In this document: piece by piece, positions 44,201 to 52,974 of the stretch
Layout: each line of letters begins with the position of its first letter
Numbering within the stretch: the first letter of the stretch is position 1
Source of the DNA: Xylanibacter ruminicola
GTDB taxonomy: Bacteria; Bacteroidota; Bacteroidia; Bacteroidales; Bacteroidaceae
Length of the DNA stretch: 64,000 bases
Assembly (NCBI RefSeq): GCF_900142525.1
Contig: NZ_FRBD01000007.1
Span: 1 to 64,000 of the forward strand
Direction: 5' to 3'
Notes under the pieces: generated by a model
Database searches by the model: none
What the model was told of the DNA's origin: nothing
Seen by the model: the letters and a program-made list of their open reading frames with translations, nothing else
Translations under genes and position numbers: made by a program

Positions 44201-45981
44201 TCAGTACCGAAATGGTTTATCTGATGAAGGAGGACGACAAGCATGCCGTAGAAGCCCGATTGATGCTGGACGATGAGGAGTTCGGTATGCTGAGCGGAAC
44301 CTATCAGAACGAGGGTGAAGGATTTATTGATGCCACTTTCAATATGACCCGTTTGCCGCTATCGCTGGTTAATGGTTTCGTGCCCGATCAGATGGTGGGT
44401 CTTGAGGGTTATGGCGAGGGTAGTGTAACCATCCGCGGCACTACAAGTCATCCGGAGGTTAACGGCGAGATGTTTGTTGATTCGGCTTTCCTGGTGAGCA
44501 TCCCATACGGCATCCGCATGCGATTTGATGATGACCCTGTGCGTATCGTTGACTCAAAGCTTTTGCTCGAGAACTTCGGTTTGCGCTCCAGCAATAACGA
44601 CCTGCTGAACCTGATGGGTAACATCGACTTCTCGGATACCGACCACATGACGATGGATATGCGTATGCGTGCCCGCAACTTCCTGCTGATCGACTCGAAG
44701 CAGCAGGCTAAGAGTGTGGCCTGGGGTAAAGCTTACGTTAACTTCCTGGCTCGACTGCAGGGCCCGATTGAGAGTCTGAACATGCGTGGCCGTCTGGATG
44801 TGCTGGGATCAACAGATATGAAGTACCTGTTGCTCGATTCGCCACTTTCTACCGATAACCGACTGGATGAACTGGTTAAGTTTACCGACTTCAGCGATTC
44901 AACGCTGGTAGTGGTAACTCATCCCGCACCAACAGGACTTAATATCGACCTCAACGTCAATGTATCGCAGGGCGCCCACATTGTGTGCAATCTGAATGCC
45001 GACGAGTCGAACTATGTCGACCTGATGGGTGGTGGCGACCTGAGAATGAAATACAACTCGGAGGGTATAGACCTGAAGGGTAGATACACGCTTTCGAGCG
45101 GCGAGATGAAGTACTCGCTGCCTGTCATCCCCCTGAAGACGTTTACCGTTAAGGAGGGCAGCTACGTAGAGTTTACGGGCGACCCGATGAACCCGAAGCT
45201 GAACATTACGGCTACCGAGCGTGTAAAATCGAATGTTACCGATGAGTCGGGTGCCAGCCGCACCGTTCAGTTCGATTGCGGTGTTATCATCACCAAGACG
45301 CTGAACGATATGGGTCTTGAGTTTACCATCGATGCACCCGAGGATCAGAATATTAGTGGTGAGTTGGCCACCATGTCGAAGGAAGAGCGAGGTAAGATGG
45401 CCGTGGCCATGCTTACCACGGGTATGTATCTGGCCGATGGAAACACTGGCGGATTCTCAATGAACTCGGCGCTCAGCTCGTTCTTGCAGAGCGAAATCAA
45501 CAATATTGCCGGCTCAGCACTCAAAACGCTCGACCTGAGTGTGGGTATCGACAATACCACCGATGCCTCAGGAACCATGCGTACCGACTATTCGTTTAAG
45601 TTTGCCAAGCGATTCTTTAACAACCGTCTGAAGATTGAATTGGGCGGAAAGGTATCGTCGGGAGCTAGCGAGGCTGTGGGCAGCAACCAGTCGTTCTTCG
45701 ACAATGTAACGATGGAGTACCGCCTGAATCAGGACGCTACCAAGAACCTGAAGGTGTTCTACAATCAGAACGTGTACGACTGGCTTGAGGGTTATACCGG
45801 CGAATACGGTATCGGTTTCGTATGGCGTCGCAAACTCAACAGTCTGCTTGATGTGCTCACTTTCTGGAAGAAGGAACCACAGCCTACGATGGCGCCTAGA
45901 ACATCGCCTACTGCAACATCGCGCGATAGCCTGCGCACCGATAGTGTCAGACCAATAAACAGAGATCGAAATGCTAAATAA
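41251..45981 (+). CDS. tamB: TamB-type translocation and assembly module protein
   Basis: A 1576-residue AsmA/TamB protein: one N-terminal membrane anchor (GIAAITPILLILILAVLLYL), a very long beta-rich periplasmic body and a C-terminal DUF490 domain (about 1150-1530; e.g. YTLSSGEMKYSLPVIPLKTF, MSKEERGKMAVAMLTTGMYL). TamB spans the periplasm and works with an Omp85 partner in outer-membrane protein assembly or lipid transfer. The partner TamL follows with an 11-base overlap. Residues near 75-85 (PRSASPLGSSKND) are encoded by a copy of the 32-base double-hairpin repeat inserted in frame. Confidence 0.92.
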   Translation: MKKTLKWLGIAAITPILLILILAVLLYLPPVQNWAVKKVASIASEKTGMQITIEHVNLEFPLDLGIEGFRALHPRSASPLGSSKNDSIPQLQDTIADVRKMVCDVQLLPLLEKRVVIDELSMTQAKINTNGFIGDLRVKGELQELWLSSRGIDLDKETVEVNGARLSEARLDIALSDTAAVDTTESTAKWIVNADSVSILKSNLMVHLPGDTLNAQAYMGRAVARTVLADLGHNIYKVESLDWTDGRLKYDNRFEPETDGLDYNHLSLTDINLRVDSIEYIDPNTSLIIRSLQAKEKSGLQISNLMAKITMDDKRLMIPTLKLKTPDTDIETELAMDFNTFDELNPGAMRFRMNAQIGKQDLMRFMGDMPQAFVKNYPNHPISIKGSINGNMQHMAFTGLDIHLPTAFRMTATGTADNVTDMARMQADIKMSARAENINFTLGLADPALMRNYRIPNGLQVDGTLKANGTRYQTNLIAREGAGTVKFKGGASIPLNAKGDLVTEAMTYDADISINRLNLHHFMPRDSIYTFTADVKAKGYGTDFLSNKSRLTADAKVHQLQYGRQNLKNITAQATLANGHALASIVGHNELLNGTIGVDALLNTKKLMATISADLDKADLYRMRLVEKPLAIGLCGSVDVVSDMKLTHKVTGLVDEIYITGQKSTLRPDFIGLHINTNLDTVIFRMQSGDFIVKLDASGNYERLLNKLTILGDSVMAQMDKRIIDQSAIKRLLPEMKVHIESKRDNPIANLMQVLDIQFKEMMLDVATSPQTGINGKSYLYSLIYDSTRIDTIRLNLTQKGDRLTYQGQVRNNKRNPQFVFNALFDGTIHQHGALAGLRYYDDKDRLGVRLGATAEMESDGIRFRLLPERPTIGYKVFNLNKDNYLFMGRNKRLQAKVDLIADDKTGIKLYTENQDSTMLQDITMSINRLDLGELTSVIPYLPRITGKLNGDYHILQDRNENISVAADMSVHQMTYEGSPIGNISTEMVYLMKEDDKHAVEARLMLDDEEFGMLSGTYQNEGEGFIDATFNMTRLPLSLVNGFVPDQMVGLEGYGEGSVTIRGTTSHPEVNGEMFVDSAFLVSIPYGIRMRFDDDPVRIVDSKLLLENFGLRSSNNDLLNLMGNIDFSDTDHMTMDMRMRARNFLLIDSKQQAKSVAWGKAYVNFLARLQGPIESLNMRGRLDVLGSTDMKYLLLDSPLSTDNRLDELVKFTDFSDSTLVVVTHPAPTGLNIDLNVNVSQGAHIVCNLNADESNYVDLMGGGDLRMKYNSEGIDLKGRYTLSSGEMKYSLPVIPLKTFTVKEGSYVEFTGDPMNPKLNITATERVKSNVTDESGASRTVQFDCGVIITKTLNDMGLEFTIDAPEDQNISGELATMSKEERGKMAVAMLTTGMYLADGNTGGFSMNSALSSFLQSEINNIAGSALKTLDLSVGIDNTTDASGTMRTDYSFKFAKRFFNNRLKIELGGKVSSGASEAVGSNQSFFDNVTMEYRLNQDATKNLKVFYNQNVYDWLEGYTGEYGIGFVWRRKLNSLLDVLTFWKKEPQPTMAPRTSPTATSRDSLRTDSVRPINRDRNAK
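41473..41504 (-). repeat. 32-base double-hairpin element inside tamB
   Basis: On the minus strand it begins TTCTTGGACGAGCCAAG and ends GCCGAGCG. It has two small stems, TTGG/CCAA and CGGC/GCCG. It differs by one base from the copy at 56064-56095. It lies in frame near the N-terminal end of TamB. Confidence 0.9.
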
Positions 45982-48304
45982 AATAAAGTATATAGCCATT
46001 ACGCTTTGTCTCGTATCCTGTTCGATGACAAAAAACATCCCCGAAGATGAACAACTCTTTGTGGGTCTGACCAAGATTGCTTATCCAGACGATAGAGAAT
46101 ACGAAAATGAGGCGTACGAGAAACATCTGGAGAATACCAAACTGGAGCTGGAGGCAGCTCTGGCTACCCAGCCTAACGGTTCGCTGTTCGGTAGTAGCTA
46201 TTACACGGTGCCCTGGTCGTGGCATCTGTGGGTATATAATACGTATAGTGGCAAGAATTCTGGCTTTGCACGCTGGATGACCAAGACTTTTGGTAAGGCT
46301 CCTGTACTGATGAGTCAGGTAAACCCCACGCTACGTAGTTCGGTAGCCCGTTCGGTGCTTCGCAACAACGGCTATTTCCGTGGCGATGTTACTTTCGACC
46401 TTGTGCAGCAGAAGAATCCCAAGAAGTGCAAGATAGGCTATACCATCCATCTCGATTCGCTCTTCAAACTCGATTCTGTGAGCTACGTTAACTTCCCTGC
46501 GCCTATGCAGGCACTCATCGATTCTACTAGCGAAGAGAGTCTTATTAAGAGCCAGTCGCCGTTCAGTATCAATAATCTTGATGCCGAACGCTCGCGCATC
46601 AACACGCTGCTGCGTAACAACGGCTATTACTACTACAACTCGAGCTATTCATCGTATCTGGCCGATACGTTTGCTGTTGATAATAAAACGCAGCTCAGAT
46701 TCCAACTGGCATCTGGACTGCCCGAACAGGCGCTGCAGAAGTGGTATATCGGTAAATTGGATGTTAACTTCCGTAAGTCGTCTCGCGAGGTGTTGAACGA
46801 CTCTATTAAGCGTCGCACGCTGACGTTGCACTTCAATGGTAAGAAGTCGCCCATCATGCCTCGCGTGGTATTGCGCAATATGCGTCTACGTCCGCGTCAG
46901 GAGTTCAGTTACGAGAAGTATCAGGAGTCAGCTAGTAAGATTAATGCTACCGGTGTGTTCTCAAGCACCGACTTCCAGTTTACGCCTCGACCAGGTACTG
47001 ATACCCTCGACCTGAAGTTGAACTGCACTTTCGATAAGCCTTACGATTTCTATATCGAGGGCAATGCCAAAGGTCGTACCAGTGGCCGTTACGGTCCTGA
47101 GCTTAAAATCGGTCTTACGCGTCGTAATGCCTTCCGTGCCGGTGAGAAGCTCGATCTAAACCTGCATGGCGCCTACGAGTGGCAGAAGGGAGCTAACTCT
47201 GATATGAACAGCTACCAGTATGGTGCCGATCTGTCGATAGAGTTTCCGCGTATTATCGCGCCTTTCTATAATAGCGACCGTATACGTCGTGATAAGAACG
47301 GTCGACCTATCCGTCGCCGCTTCTATTCTTCGCCTACTACCTATGCCAAGGTTTCGAGCGATGTGGTTCGCCGCCCAGAGTATTACAAGATGCATATCGT
47401 AAGCGGTGAGTGGACCTATCGTTGGCAATCTTCGGCTACTGTTCGCCATGAGTTCTCGCCACTTACGGTCAAGTATCAGTATATGAACAGCTCTACAGCG
47501 AAGTTCGATTCTGTTATCGTGAACAACCTTTATCTGGCTGCAACAATGGAAGACTGTTTCATCCCGAAGATGCGTTATACCTTTATGTATAGCAGTCCGC
47601 AGTCTAAGCGCCATCCCATCCGTTTCGAGGCAACACTCGAAGAGGCTGGCAATCTGGTATCGCTTTGGGATATAGCCGGAGGCCACTCGTTCAATGAGAA
47701 AGGAAAGACCATGTTCAAAACACCATATTCGCAGTTTGTGCGACTTGAGGGCGACTTCAGTAAGACGTGGAACCTCACACCTACATCACAGCTTGTAGGT
47801 CATGCCAATGGCGGATTCATCTATTGTTATGGTAATAGCGAAAGCGCGCCGTTCAGCGAGTTGTTCTATGTGGGTGGTGCCAATACGGTTCGTGCCTTTG
47901 GTGTGCGCCAGATAGGACCAGGTAATTTTGATGGCCGAGATTATTCACGCCAGATTGATTACTTGGTACAGAATGGTGAAGCCAGACTGGTAGGTAACCT
48001 AGAGTATCGCGCCAAGTTGTTTGGCGATTTGAATGGCGCTGTGTTCCTCGATGCTGGTAATGTGTGGAACTTTAAGAGTGAATTTACAGAGGGCGATTAT
48101 CCTAAATCAGTTGGCGACTTCTTCGACCAGCTGGCATTAGGTACTGGAGTAGGCGTTCGTTACGATATGGGTTTCTTGGTAATACGTCTCGACTGGGGTA
48201 TAGCACTCCACTGCCCGTATCCCACAGGCAAGTCGGGCTATTTTAATGTACCAAGCTTTAAAGGGGCCCATACACTCCATTTTGCCATCGGATATCCATT
48301 TTAA
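45971..48304 (+). CDS. tamL: TamL, lipoprotein Omp85-family assembly protein
   Basis: A 777-residue outer-membrane protein with a lipoprotein signal (AITLCLVSCSMTKN), POTRA-like repeats in the first 400 residues and a C-terminal 16-strand Omp85 barrel with GGANTVRAFGVRQIGPG and GVRYDMGFLVIRLDWGIAL, ending in FAIGYPF. The lipid anchor plus Omp85 layout is characteristic of TamL of Bacteroidota. It is the outer-membrane partner of TamB and overlaps its gene by 11 bases. Confidence 0.9.
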   Translation: MLNKIKYIAITLCLVSCSMTKNIPEDEQLFVGLTKIAYPDDREYENEAYEKHLENTKLELEAALATQPNGSLFGSSYYTVPWSWHLWVYNTYSGKNSGFARWMTKTFGKAPVLMSQVNPTLRSSVARSVLRNNGYFRGDVTFDLVQQKNPKKCKIGYTIHLDSLFKLDSVSYVNFPAPMQALIDSTSEESLIKSQSPFSINNLDAERSRINTLLRNNGYYYYNSSYSSYLADTFAVDNKTQLRFQLASGLPEQALQKWYIGKLDVNFRKSSREVLNDSIKRRTLTLHFNGKKSPIMPRVVLRNMRLRPRQEFSYEKYQESASKINATGVFSSTDFQFTPRPGTDTLDLKLNCTFDKPYDFYIEGNAKGRTSGRYGPELKIGLTRRNAFRAGEKLDLNLHGAYEWQKGANSDMNSYQYGADLSIEFPRIIAPFYNSDRIRRDKNGRPIRRRFYSSPTTYAKVSSDVVRRPEYYKMHIVSGEWTYRWQSSATVRHEFSPLTVKYQYMNSSTAKFDSVIVNNLYLAATMEDCFIPKMRYTFMYSSPQSKRHPIRFEATLEEAGNLVSLWDIAGGHSFNEKGKTMFKTPYSQFVRLEGDFSKTWNLTPTSQLVGHANGGFIYCYGNSESAPFSELFYVGGANTVRAFGVRQIGPGNFDGRDYSRQIDYLVQNGEARLVGNLEYRAKLFGDLNGAVFLDAGNVWNFKSEFTEGDYPKSVGDFFDQLALGTGVGVRYDMGFLVIRLDWGIALHCPYPTGKSGYFNVPSFKGAHTLHFAIGYPF

Positions 48305-48348
48305 TTGTTAAGGCACGTTAATACGTATCTTAATCAAGATATTTTTTG

Positions 48349-48356
48349 TAACTTTG
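48349..48356 (+). promoter_or_regulatory. -7 box for the nucleotidyltransferase operon
   Basis: TAACTTTG; no clear TTG at the usual distance. Confidence 0.55.
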
Positions 48357-48392
48357 CACGCAAATTAATATAACTCAAAAAATTACAGCTTT

Positions 48393-49334
48393 ATGAAACC
48401 AACTCTATTTCTGCTTGCAGCTGGCATGGGAAGTCGTTATGGCGGCCTGAAACAGCTTGACGGTCTGGGCCCTAACGGCGAGACAATTATGGATTACAGT
48501 ATTTACGATGCCATCCAGGCTGGATTCGGCAAGATTGTATGGGTTATCCGTAAGGATTTCGAAGAGCAGTTCCGCACTCAGATTCTCGCTAAGTACGAAG
48601 GTAAGGTTAAGTGTGAGCTCTGTTTCCAGGCACTCGATGCTCTGCCCGAAGGATTCAGTGTTCCTGAAGGGCGTCAGAAGCCTTGGGGTACTAACCACGC
48701 TGTGCTCATGGGTAAGGATGTTATCAAGGAGCCTTTCTGCGTAATTAACTGCGACGATTTCTATAACCGCGATGCCTTTATGGTTATCGGTAAGTATCTG
48801 GCTAATCTGCCTGAGGACGCTAAGAACCAGTATGCTATGGTAGGTTTCCGTGTAGGTAATACCTTGAGCGAGAACGGTACTGTGGCTCGTGGCGTATGCT
48901 CTAAGAACGAGAAGGGTCATCTTACTACAGTAGTAGAGCGCACTGAGATTGTACGTTGCGCTGCCGATGGTTCAAACGCCGGTGCTGCCAGCGAGCCTGT
49001 TCGTTATAAAGATGAAGACGGCAAGTGGGTGGCAGTAGAGGATAACACCCCTGTTTCAATGAATATGTGGGGCTTCACTCCCGATTACTTCCAGTACTCT
49101 GAGGAGTATTTCAAGGAGTTCCTCAGCGATCCTAAGAACATGGAGAACCTGAAGGCCGAGTTCTTTATTCCTCTGATGGTTAACAAGCTTATCAATGAGG
49201 GCACTGCTACTGTCGAGGTGCTCGATACCACCAGCAAGTGGTTCGGTGTTACCTATGCAGCCGATCGCGATGCAACTGTGGCTCGCATTAAGAAGCTCGT
49301 TGATGAGGGCGTATATCCAAACAAACTTTTCTAA
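48393..49334 (+). CDS. Sugar-phosphate nucleotidyltransferase-like protein
   Basis: A 313-residue GT-A-like nucleotidyltransferase. The nucleotide loop is LFLLAAGMGSRYGGLKQLDG and the metal/sugar region is VINCDDFYNRDAFMVIG. The sugar specificity cannot be read from the sequence. The stop codon is followed directly by the start of the phosphoesterase gene, so the two are coupled. Confidence 0.8.
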   Translation: MKPTLFLLAAGMGSRYGGLKQLDGLGPNGETIMDYSIYDAIQAGFGKIVWVIRKDFEEQFRTQILAKYEGKVKCELCFQALDALPEGFSVPEGRQKPWGTNHAVLMGKDVIKEPFCVINCDDFYNRDAFMVIGKYLANLPEDAKNQYAMVGFRVGNTLSENGTVARGVCSKNEKGHLTTVVERTEIVRCAADGSNAGAASEPVRYKDEDGKWVAVEDNTPVSMNMWGFTPDYFQYSEEYFKEFLSDPKNMENLKAEFFIPLMVNKLINEGTATVEVLDTTSKWFGVTYAADRDATVARIKKLVDEGVYPNKLF

Positions 49335-50369
49335 ATGAATATCAACATTTTAGATAATGATCAGCTGGTTCTGATGGACCAGCTGATTTCTGATGCAAAT
49401 ACCGTACTCGTAGTATGTCACAAGAGTCCCGATGGCGATGCTGTTGGCTCCACATTAGGTTGGGCAGAGTTCATGCGTCATCGTGGAAAAGACGTTACCG
49501 TTATCGTGCCCGATCAGTATCCCGACTTCCTGAAGTGGCTGCCTAACACCGAGAAGATTGTGCGCTACGACAAGCACACCGAGAAGTGCGATATGCTGTT
49601 TAAGATTGCCGATCTCATTTTCTGTCTCGACTTCAACACGCCCAGTCGTGTCGATGAGATGCAGCAGGCTTTGGTAAGCAGTCCTGCCAAGAAGGTACAG
49701 ATTGACCATCACCTTAAGCCCGATCTCGATGCTGCACTCGTGGTGTCGCATCCAGAGGCTTCGAGCACTTGCGAACTCGTGTTCCGTATTGTTTGGCAGA
49801 TGGGAGCGTTCGATCAGCTCGACAAGCAGTTTGCCGTTCCTGTTTATTGCGGTATGATGACCGATACTGGTGGTTTTACTTTCAACAGCAACCGTCCTGA
49901 AATCTTTCTCATCATCAGCGAATTGCTCACCAAGCATATCGATAAGGACCGCATCTATCGAAATGTGTTCCACAACTATTCTGAGAACCGTATTCGCCTC
50001 ATGGGCTATGTGATGTATGAGAAGTTGCAGTATATGCCTGAGTATCATGCTGCGTTCTACTCGCTTACCCGCGACGAACTTAAGCGCTTCAACTATATCA
50101 AGGGCGATACCGAGGGACTCGTTAATATCCCGCAGCAGATTAAGGGCCTGAAACTCTCTATCTCGTTGCGCGAAGATACCGAAAAGCCTAACCTGGTTTG
50201 GGTGAGTCTGCGCTCGGTCGATGACTTCCCTTGCAACCTTATGGCCGAGGAGTTCTTTAATGGTGGAGGCCACCTCAATGCATCGGGTGGAAGGGTAGAT
50301 GGAAGCATCGAAGATGCTATCGAAATTACAAAAAAAGCTATTATTGCTTATCAAAACAAGTTAAAGTAG
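49335..50369 (+). CDS. DHH-family phosphoesterase, NrnA type
   Basis: A 344-residue DHH/DHHA1 protein. The metal motifs are CHKSPDGDAVGSTLGW, FCLDFNTPSRV, QIDHHLKPDLDA and the C-terminal glycine-rich GGGHLNASGGRVDG. NrnA-type enzymes degrade very short RNA fragments and dephosphorylate pAp. No other oligoribonuclease is present in the window. Confidence 0.88.
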   Translation: MNINILDNDQLVLMDQLISDANTVLVVCHKSPDGDAVGSTLGWAEFMRHRGKDVTVIVPDQYPDFLKWLPNTEKIVRYDKHTEKCDMLFKIADLIFCLDFNTPSRVDEMQQALVSSPAKKVQIDHHLKPDLDAALVVSHPEASSTCELVFRIVWQMGAFDQLDKQFAVPVYCGMMTDTGGFTFNSNRPEIFLIISELLTKHIDKDRIYRNVFHNYSENRIRLMGYVMYEKLQYMPEYHAAFYSLTRDELKRFNYIKGDTEGLVNIPQQIKGLKLSISLREDTEKPNLVWVSLRSVDDFPCNLMAEEFFNGGGHLNASGGRVDGSIEDAIEITKKAIIAYQNKLK

Positions 50370-50377
50370 CCTAAATG

Positions 50378-50410
50378 TTGGTGCAGTTTGCGAAATAATT
50401 CGTATTTTTG
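50378..50410 (+). promoter_or_regulatory. Promoter of the DUF4827 gene
   Basis: TTG at 50378-50380 and TATTTTTG at 50403-50410, spacing 22. It lies after the phosphoesterase and supports the ATG at 50432. Confidence 0.6.
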
Positions 50411-50431
50411 CACCATCAATTTGATTATATA

Positions 50432-51079
50432 ATGAAGAAAATACTGTTTATCATGATAGCTTTTGCCGCTGTTCTCAGTAGTTGTAATGACTATGAGACC
50501 TACGGCGATAAGAAGGAAAAGGAGCGTAACGCTATTGCTAAGTTCATTTCCGACTCTTCTATTGTTGTTATTACCGAAGATCAGTTCAATCAGCAGGGTT
50601 ATACCACAAATCTGTCACGTAATGAGTTTGTTAAGTTCGACAAGAGCGGTGTTTACATGCAGATTGTTCGTGAGGGATGTGGCACTAAGCTGCAGGATGG
50701 TGAGACCACTCGTTTGGTATGCCGATTCTCTGAGTTCGATATTCTTGATGATACAACTACGGTGTGCAACAATAATCCATCACTGTACTATTATGGCCGT
50801 TCGGTTGTGGCTCTGCCTGATATCATTCAGGTAACACGTACCAGTGGCTCTTTCAGTGCTTCGTTCGAGAGTGGCATCATGTATAAGGTTTATGGCAGTG
50901 CTTCGGTTCCTTCTGGTTGGTTGGTTCCACTGTCGTATATCAAGGTGGGGCGTCCTCAGTCGGCTACAGATGACTGTGCAAAAGTGCGTATTATTGTTCC
51001 TCATTCTCAGGGGCATGCCACTGCGTCGAGCAATGTTATTCCGTGCTATTATGAAATAACATATCAACGAGAATCATAA
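50432..51079 (+). CDS. DUF4827 lipoprotein, FKBP-like
   Basis: A 215-residue lipoprotein with signal KKILFIMIAFAAVLSSCND. The body (YYYGRSVVALPDIIQ and GSASVPSGWLVPLSYIKVGR) has the size and strand pattern of the DUF4827 family, which is distantly related to FKBP-type peptidyl-prolyl isomerases. Catalytic residues of active FKBPs are not evident. It probably faces the periplasm or cell surface. Confidence 0.75.
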   Translation: MKKILFIMIAFAAVLSSCNDYETYGDKKEKERNAIAKFISDSSIVVITEDQFNQQGYTTNLSRNEFVKFDKSGVYMQIVREGCGTKLQDGETTRLVCRFSEFDILDDTTTVCNNNPSLYYYGRSVVALPDIIQVTRTSGSFSASFESGIMYKVYGSASVPSGWLVPLSYIKVGRPQSATDDCAKVRIIVPHSQGHATASSNVIPCYYEITYQRES

Positions 51080-51100
51080 CGATTTATTTAGTTAATTAAT

Positions 51101-52474
51101 ATGACACTTATCAAATCTATTTCCGGTATCCGCGGTACTATTGGCGGACGTACTGGTGACACACTTAATCCATTAGACATTGTAAAGTTTACTACTGCCT
51201 ATGCCCAGTTTATTGGAGGCAAAAAAATCGTAGTTGGCCGCGATGGCCGTATCTCGGGCCTGATGGTTCGCAACGTTGTTGTTGGAACCTTGATGGGTAT
51301 GGGCTACGATGTAATAGATATTGGCTATGCAACTACACCAACTACAGAGTTGGCTGTACGTATGGCTGGTGCCGATGGTGGTATCATTATTACCGCATCT
51401 CACAATCCACGTCAATGGAATGCCTTGAAGCTACTTAACAGCGAGGGTGAGTTCCTGACTGCTGCTGATGGTGCAGAAGTGCTCCGTATGGCTGAAGCCG
51501 AGGACTTTAACTATGCCGAGGTAGATCATTTGGGCACTTGTACTGTTGATGATTCATTTAATCAGCGTCATATCGACTCAGTGCTTGCACTCAAACTTGT
51601 TGACCGCGAGGCTATCAGCAAGCGCAAGTTCCGCGTTTGTGTTGATACCATCAACTCTGTAGGTGGCATCATCCTGCCCGATTTGTTTAAGGCACTTGGT
51701 GTAGACTACGAGATACTTAACGGCGAGTGTACTGGCGACTTCGCTCATAACCCAGAGCCCCTTGAGAAGAATCTCCAGGGTATTATGGATAAGATGAAGC
51801 AGGGTGGTTTCGATCTTGGTATCGTTGTTGATCCCGATGTTGACCGTTTGGCCTTTATCTGTGAAGACGGAAAAATGTTCGGCGAGGAGTACACCCTGGT
51901 TTCAGTAGCCGATTATGTGCTCAGCCACACCGTAGGTAATACCGTTAGCAATCTCAGTTCAACCCGTGCTCTGCGCGATGTTACTGAGAAGCATGGTGGC
52001 AAGTACACAGCTGCTGCAGTAGGCGAGGTGAATGTTACCACCAAGATGAAGGAGGTAGGAGCTGTTATCGGTGGTGAGGGTAATGGTGGAGTGATCTATC
52101 CCGAGAGCCACTATGGTCGTGATGCCCTCGTAGGTATCGCTCTGTTCCTCAGCAGTCTGGCTCAGAAGGGCTGTAAGGTTAGTGAGCTCCGTGCCACTTT
52201 CCCTGAATATCAGATTGCCAAGAACCGTATCGACCTCACTCCAGAAACCGATGTAGATGCTATTCTGGTTAAGGTTAAGGAGATGTTTGCAAAAGATAAC
52301 TCAGCTGTAGTTAACGATATCGACGGTGTTAAAATCGATTTCCCTGATCGTTGGGTACACCTTCGCAAGTCTAACACCGAGCCCATTATCCGTGTTTATA
52401 GCGAGGCTCAGACCATGGAGCAGGCCGACGAGTTAGGCAAGCAGTTGATGCAAGTAGTTTATGACATGCAGTAA
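51101..52474 (+). CDS. glmM: Phosphoglucosamine mutase
   Basis: GlmM converts glucosamine 6-phosphate to glucosamine 1-phosphate for cell-wall and lipopolysaccharide precursors. The 457-residue phosphohexomutase has the active serine in GGIIITASHNPRQWNALKL, the metal loop VVDPDVDRLAFIC, the sugar loop GGEGNGGVIYPESHYGRDA and the phosphate loop RKSNTEPIIRVYSEA. A neighbouring nucleotidyltransferase at 48393 might act downstream, though this is not proven. Confidence 0.88.
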   Translation: MTLIKSISGIRGTIGGRTGDTLNPLDIVKFTTAYAQFIGGKKIVVGRDGRISGLMVRNVVVGTLMGMGYDVIDIGYATTPTTELAVRMAGADGGIIITASHNPRQWNALKLLNSEGEFLTAADGAEVLRMAEAEDFNYAEVDHLGTCTVDDSFNQRHIDSVLALKLVDREAISKRKFRVCVDTINSVGGIILPDLFKALGVDYEILNGECTGDFAHNPEPLEKNLQGIMDKMKQGGFDLGIVVDPDVDRLAFICEDGKMFGEEYTLVSVADYVLSHTVGNTVSNLSSTRALRDVTEKHGGKYTAAAVGEVNVTTKMKEVGAVIGGEGNGGVIYPESHYGRDALVGIALFLSSLAQKGCKVSELRATFPEYQIAKNRIDLTPETDVDAILVKVKEMFAKDNSAVVNDIDGVKIDFPDRWVHLRKSNTEPIIRVYSEAQTMEQADELGKQLMQVVYDMQ

Positions 52475-52475
52475 T

Positions 52476-52973
52476 ATGAAAAAGATTCTCGTAATGATTG
52501 TTGCCGTTATGGCAATTGTATCTTGTGCTACATCCGAGGAGCGTGCAGCCCGTCAGGCTGAGAACCTCAAGATGGTAAAAGCCAGTGTTGGCAGTCAGCA
52601 GTATCGCATCAGCGTCACCTCTATGACTCCCATGCGTGGCACCAGTAAGACCATCATGGGCCGTTGGCTCAAGATCGATGGTAATCAGATTGATTGCAGT
52701 CTGCCCTACGTAGGTCGCGAAGACATCCCCCACATGAAGACACGTGGTGAGGTACGTATGGACTCAAAGATTGAGTATCGTGGTGAGGTGCAGAACTATC
52801 TGCTGCAGTATCAGCCTAAAAAGAAGTGCGGTATCATCACCTTCAAAATCAATTATTCAGGCGATGACTATCAGTTCCGAATCATCGTCGATAACACCGG
52901 TACTGCCAGCATCCACCTTACTCCTGAAGATCGCGACTACATCGATTACCAAGGTTCAGTTAGCAATCTGTAA
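52476..52973 (+). CDS. DUF4251-like lipoprotein
   Basis: A 165-residue lipoprotein with signal KKILVMIVAVMAIVSCA. The body contains SMTPMRGTSKTIMGRWLKID, LPYVGREDIPHMK and a C-terminal beta segment, as in DUF4251 proteins. It starts one base after the glmM stop. Function unknown; probably an envelope protein. Confidence 0.75.
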   Translation: MKKILVMIVAVMAIVSCATSEERAARQAENLKMVKASVGSQQYRISVTSMTPMRGTSKTIMGRWLKIDGNQIDCSLPYVGREDIPHMKTRGEVRMDSKIEYRGEVQNYLLQYQPKKKCGIITFKINYSGDDYQFRIIVDNTGTASIHLTPEDRDYIDYQGSVSNL

Positions 52974-52974
52974 A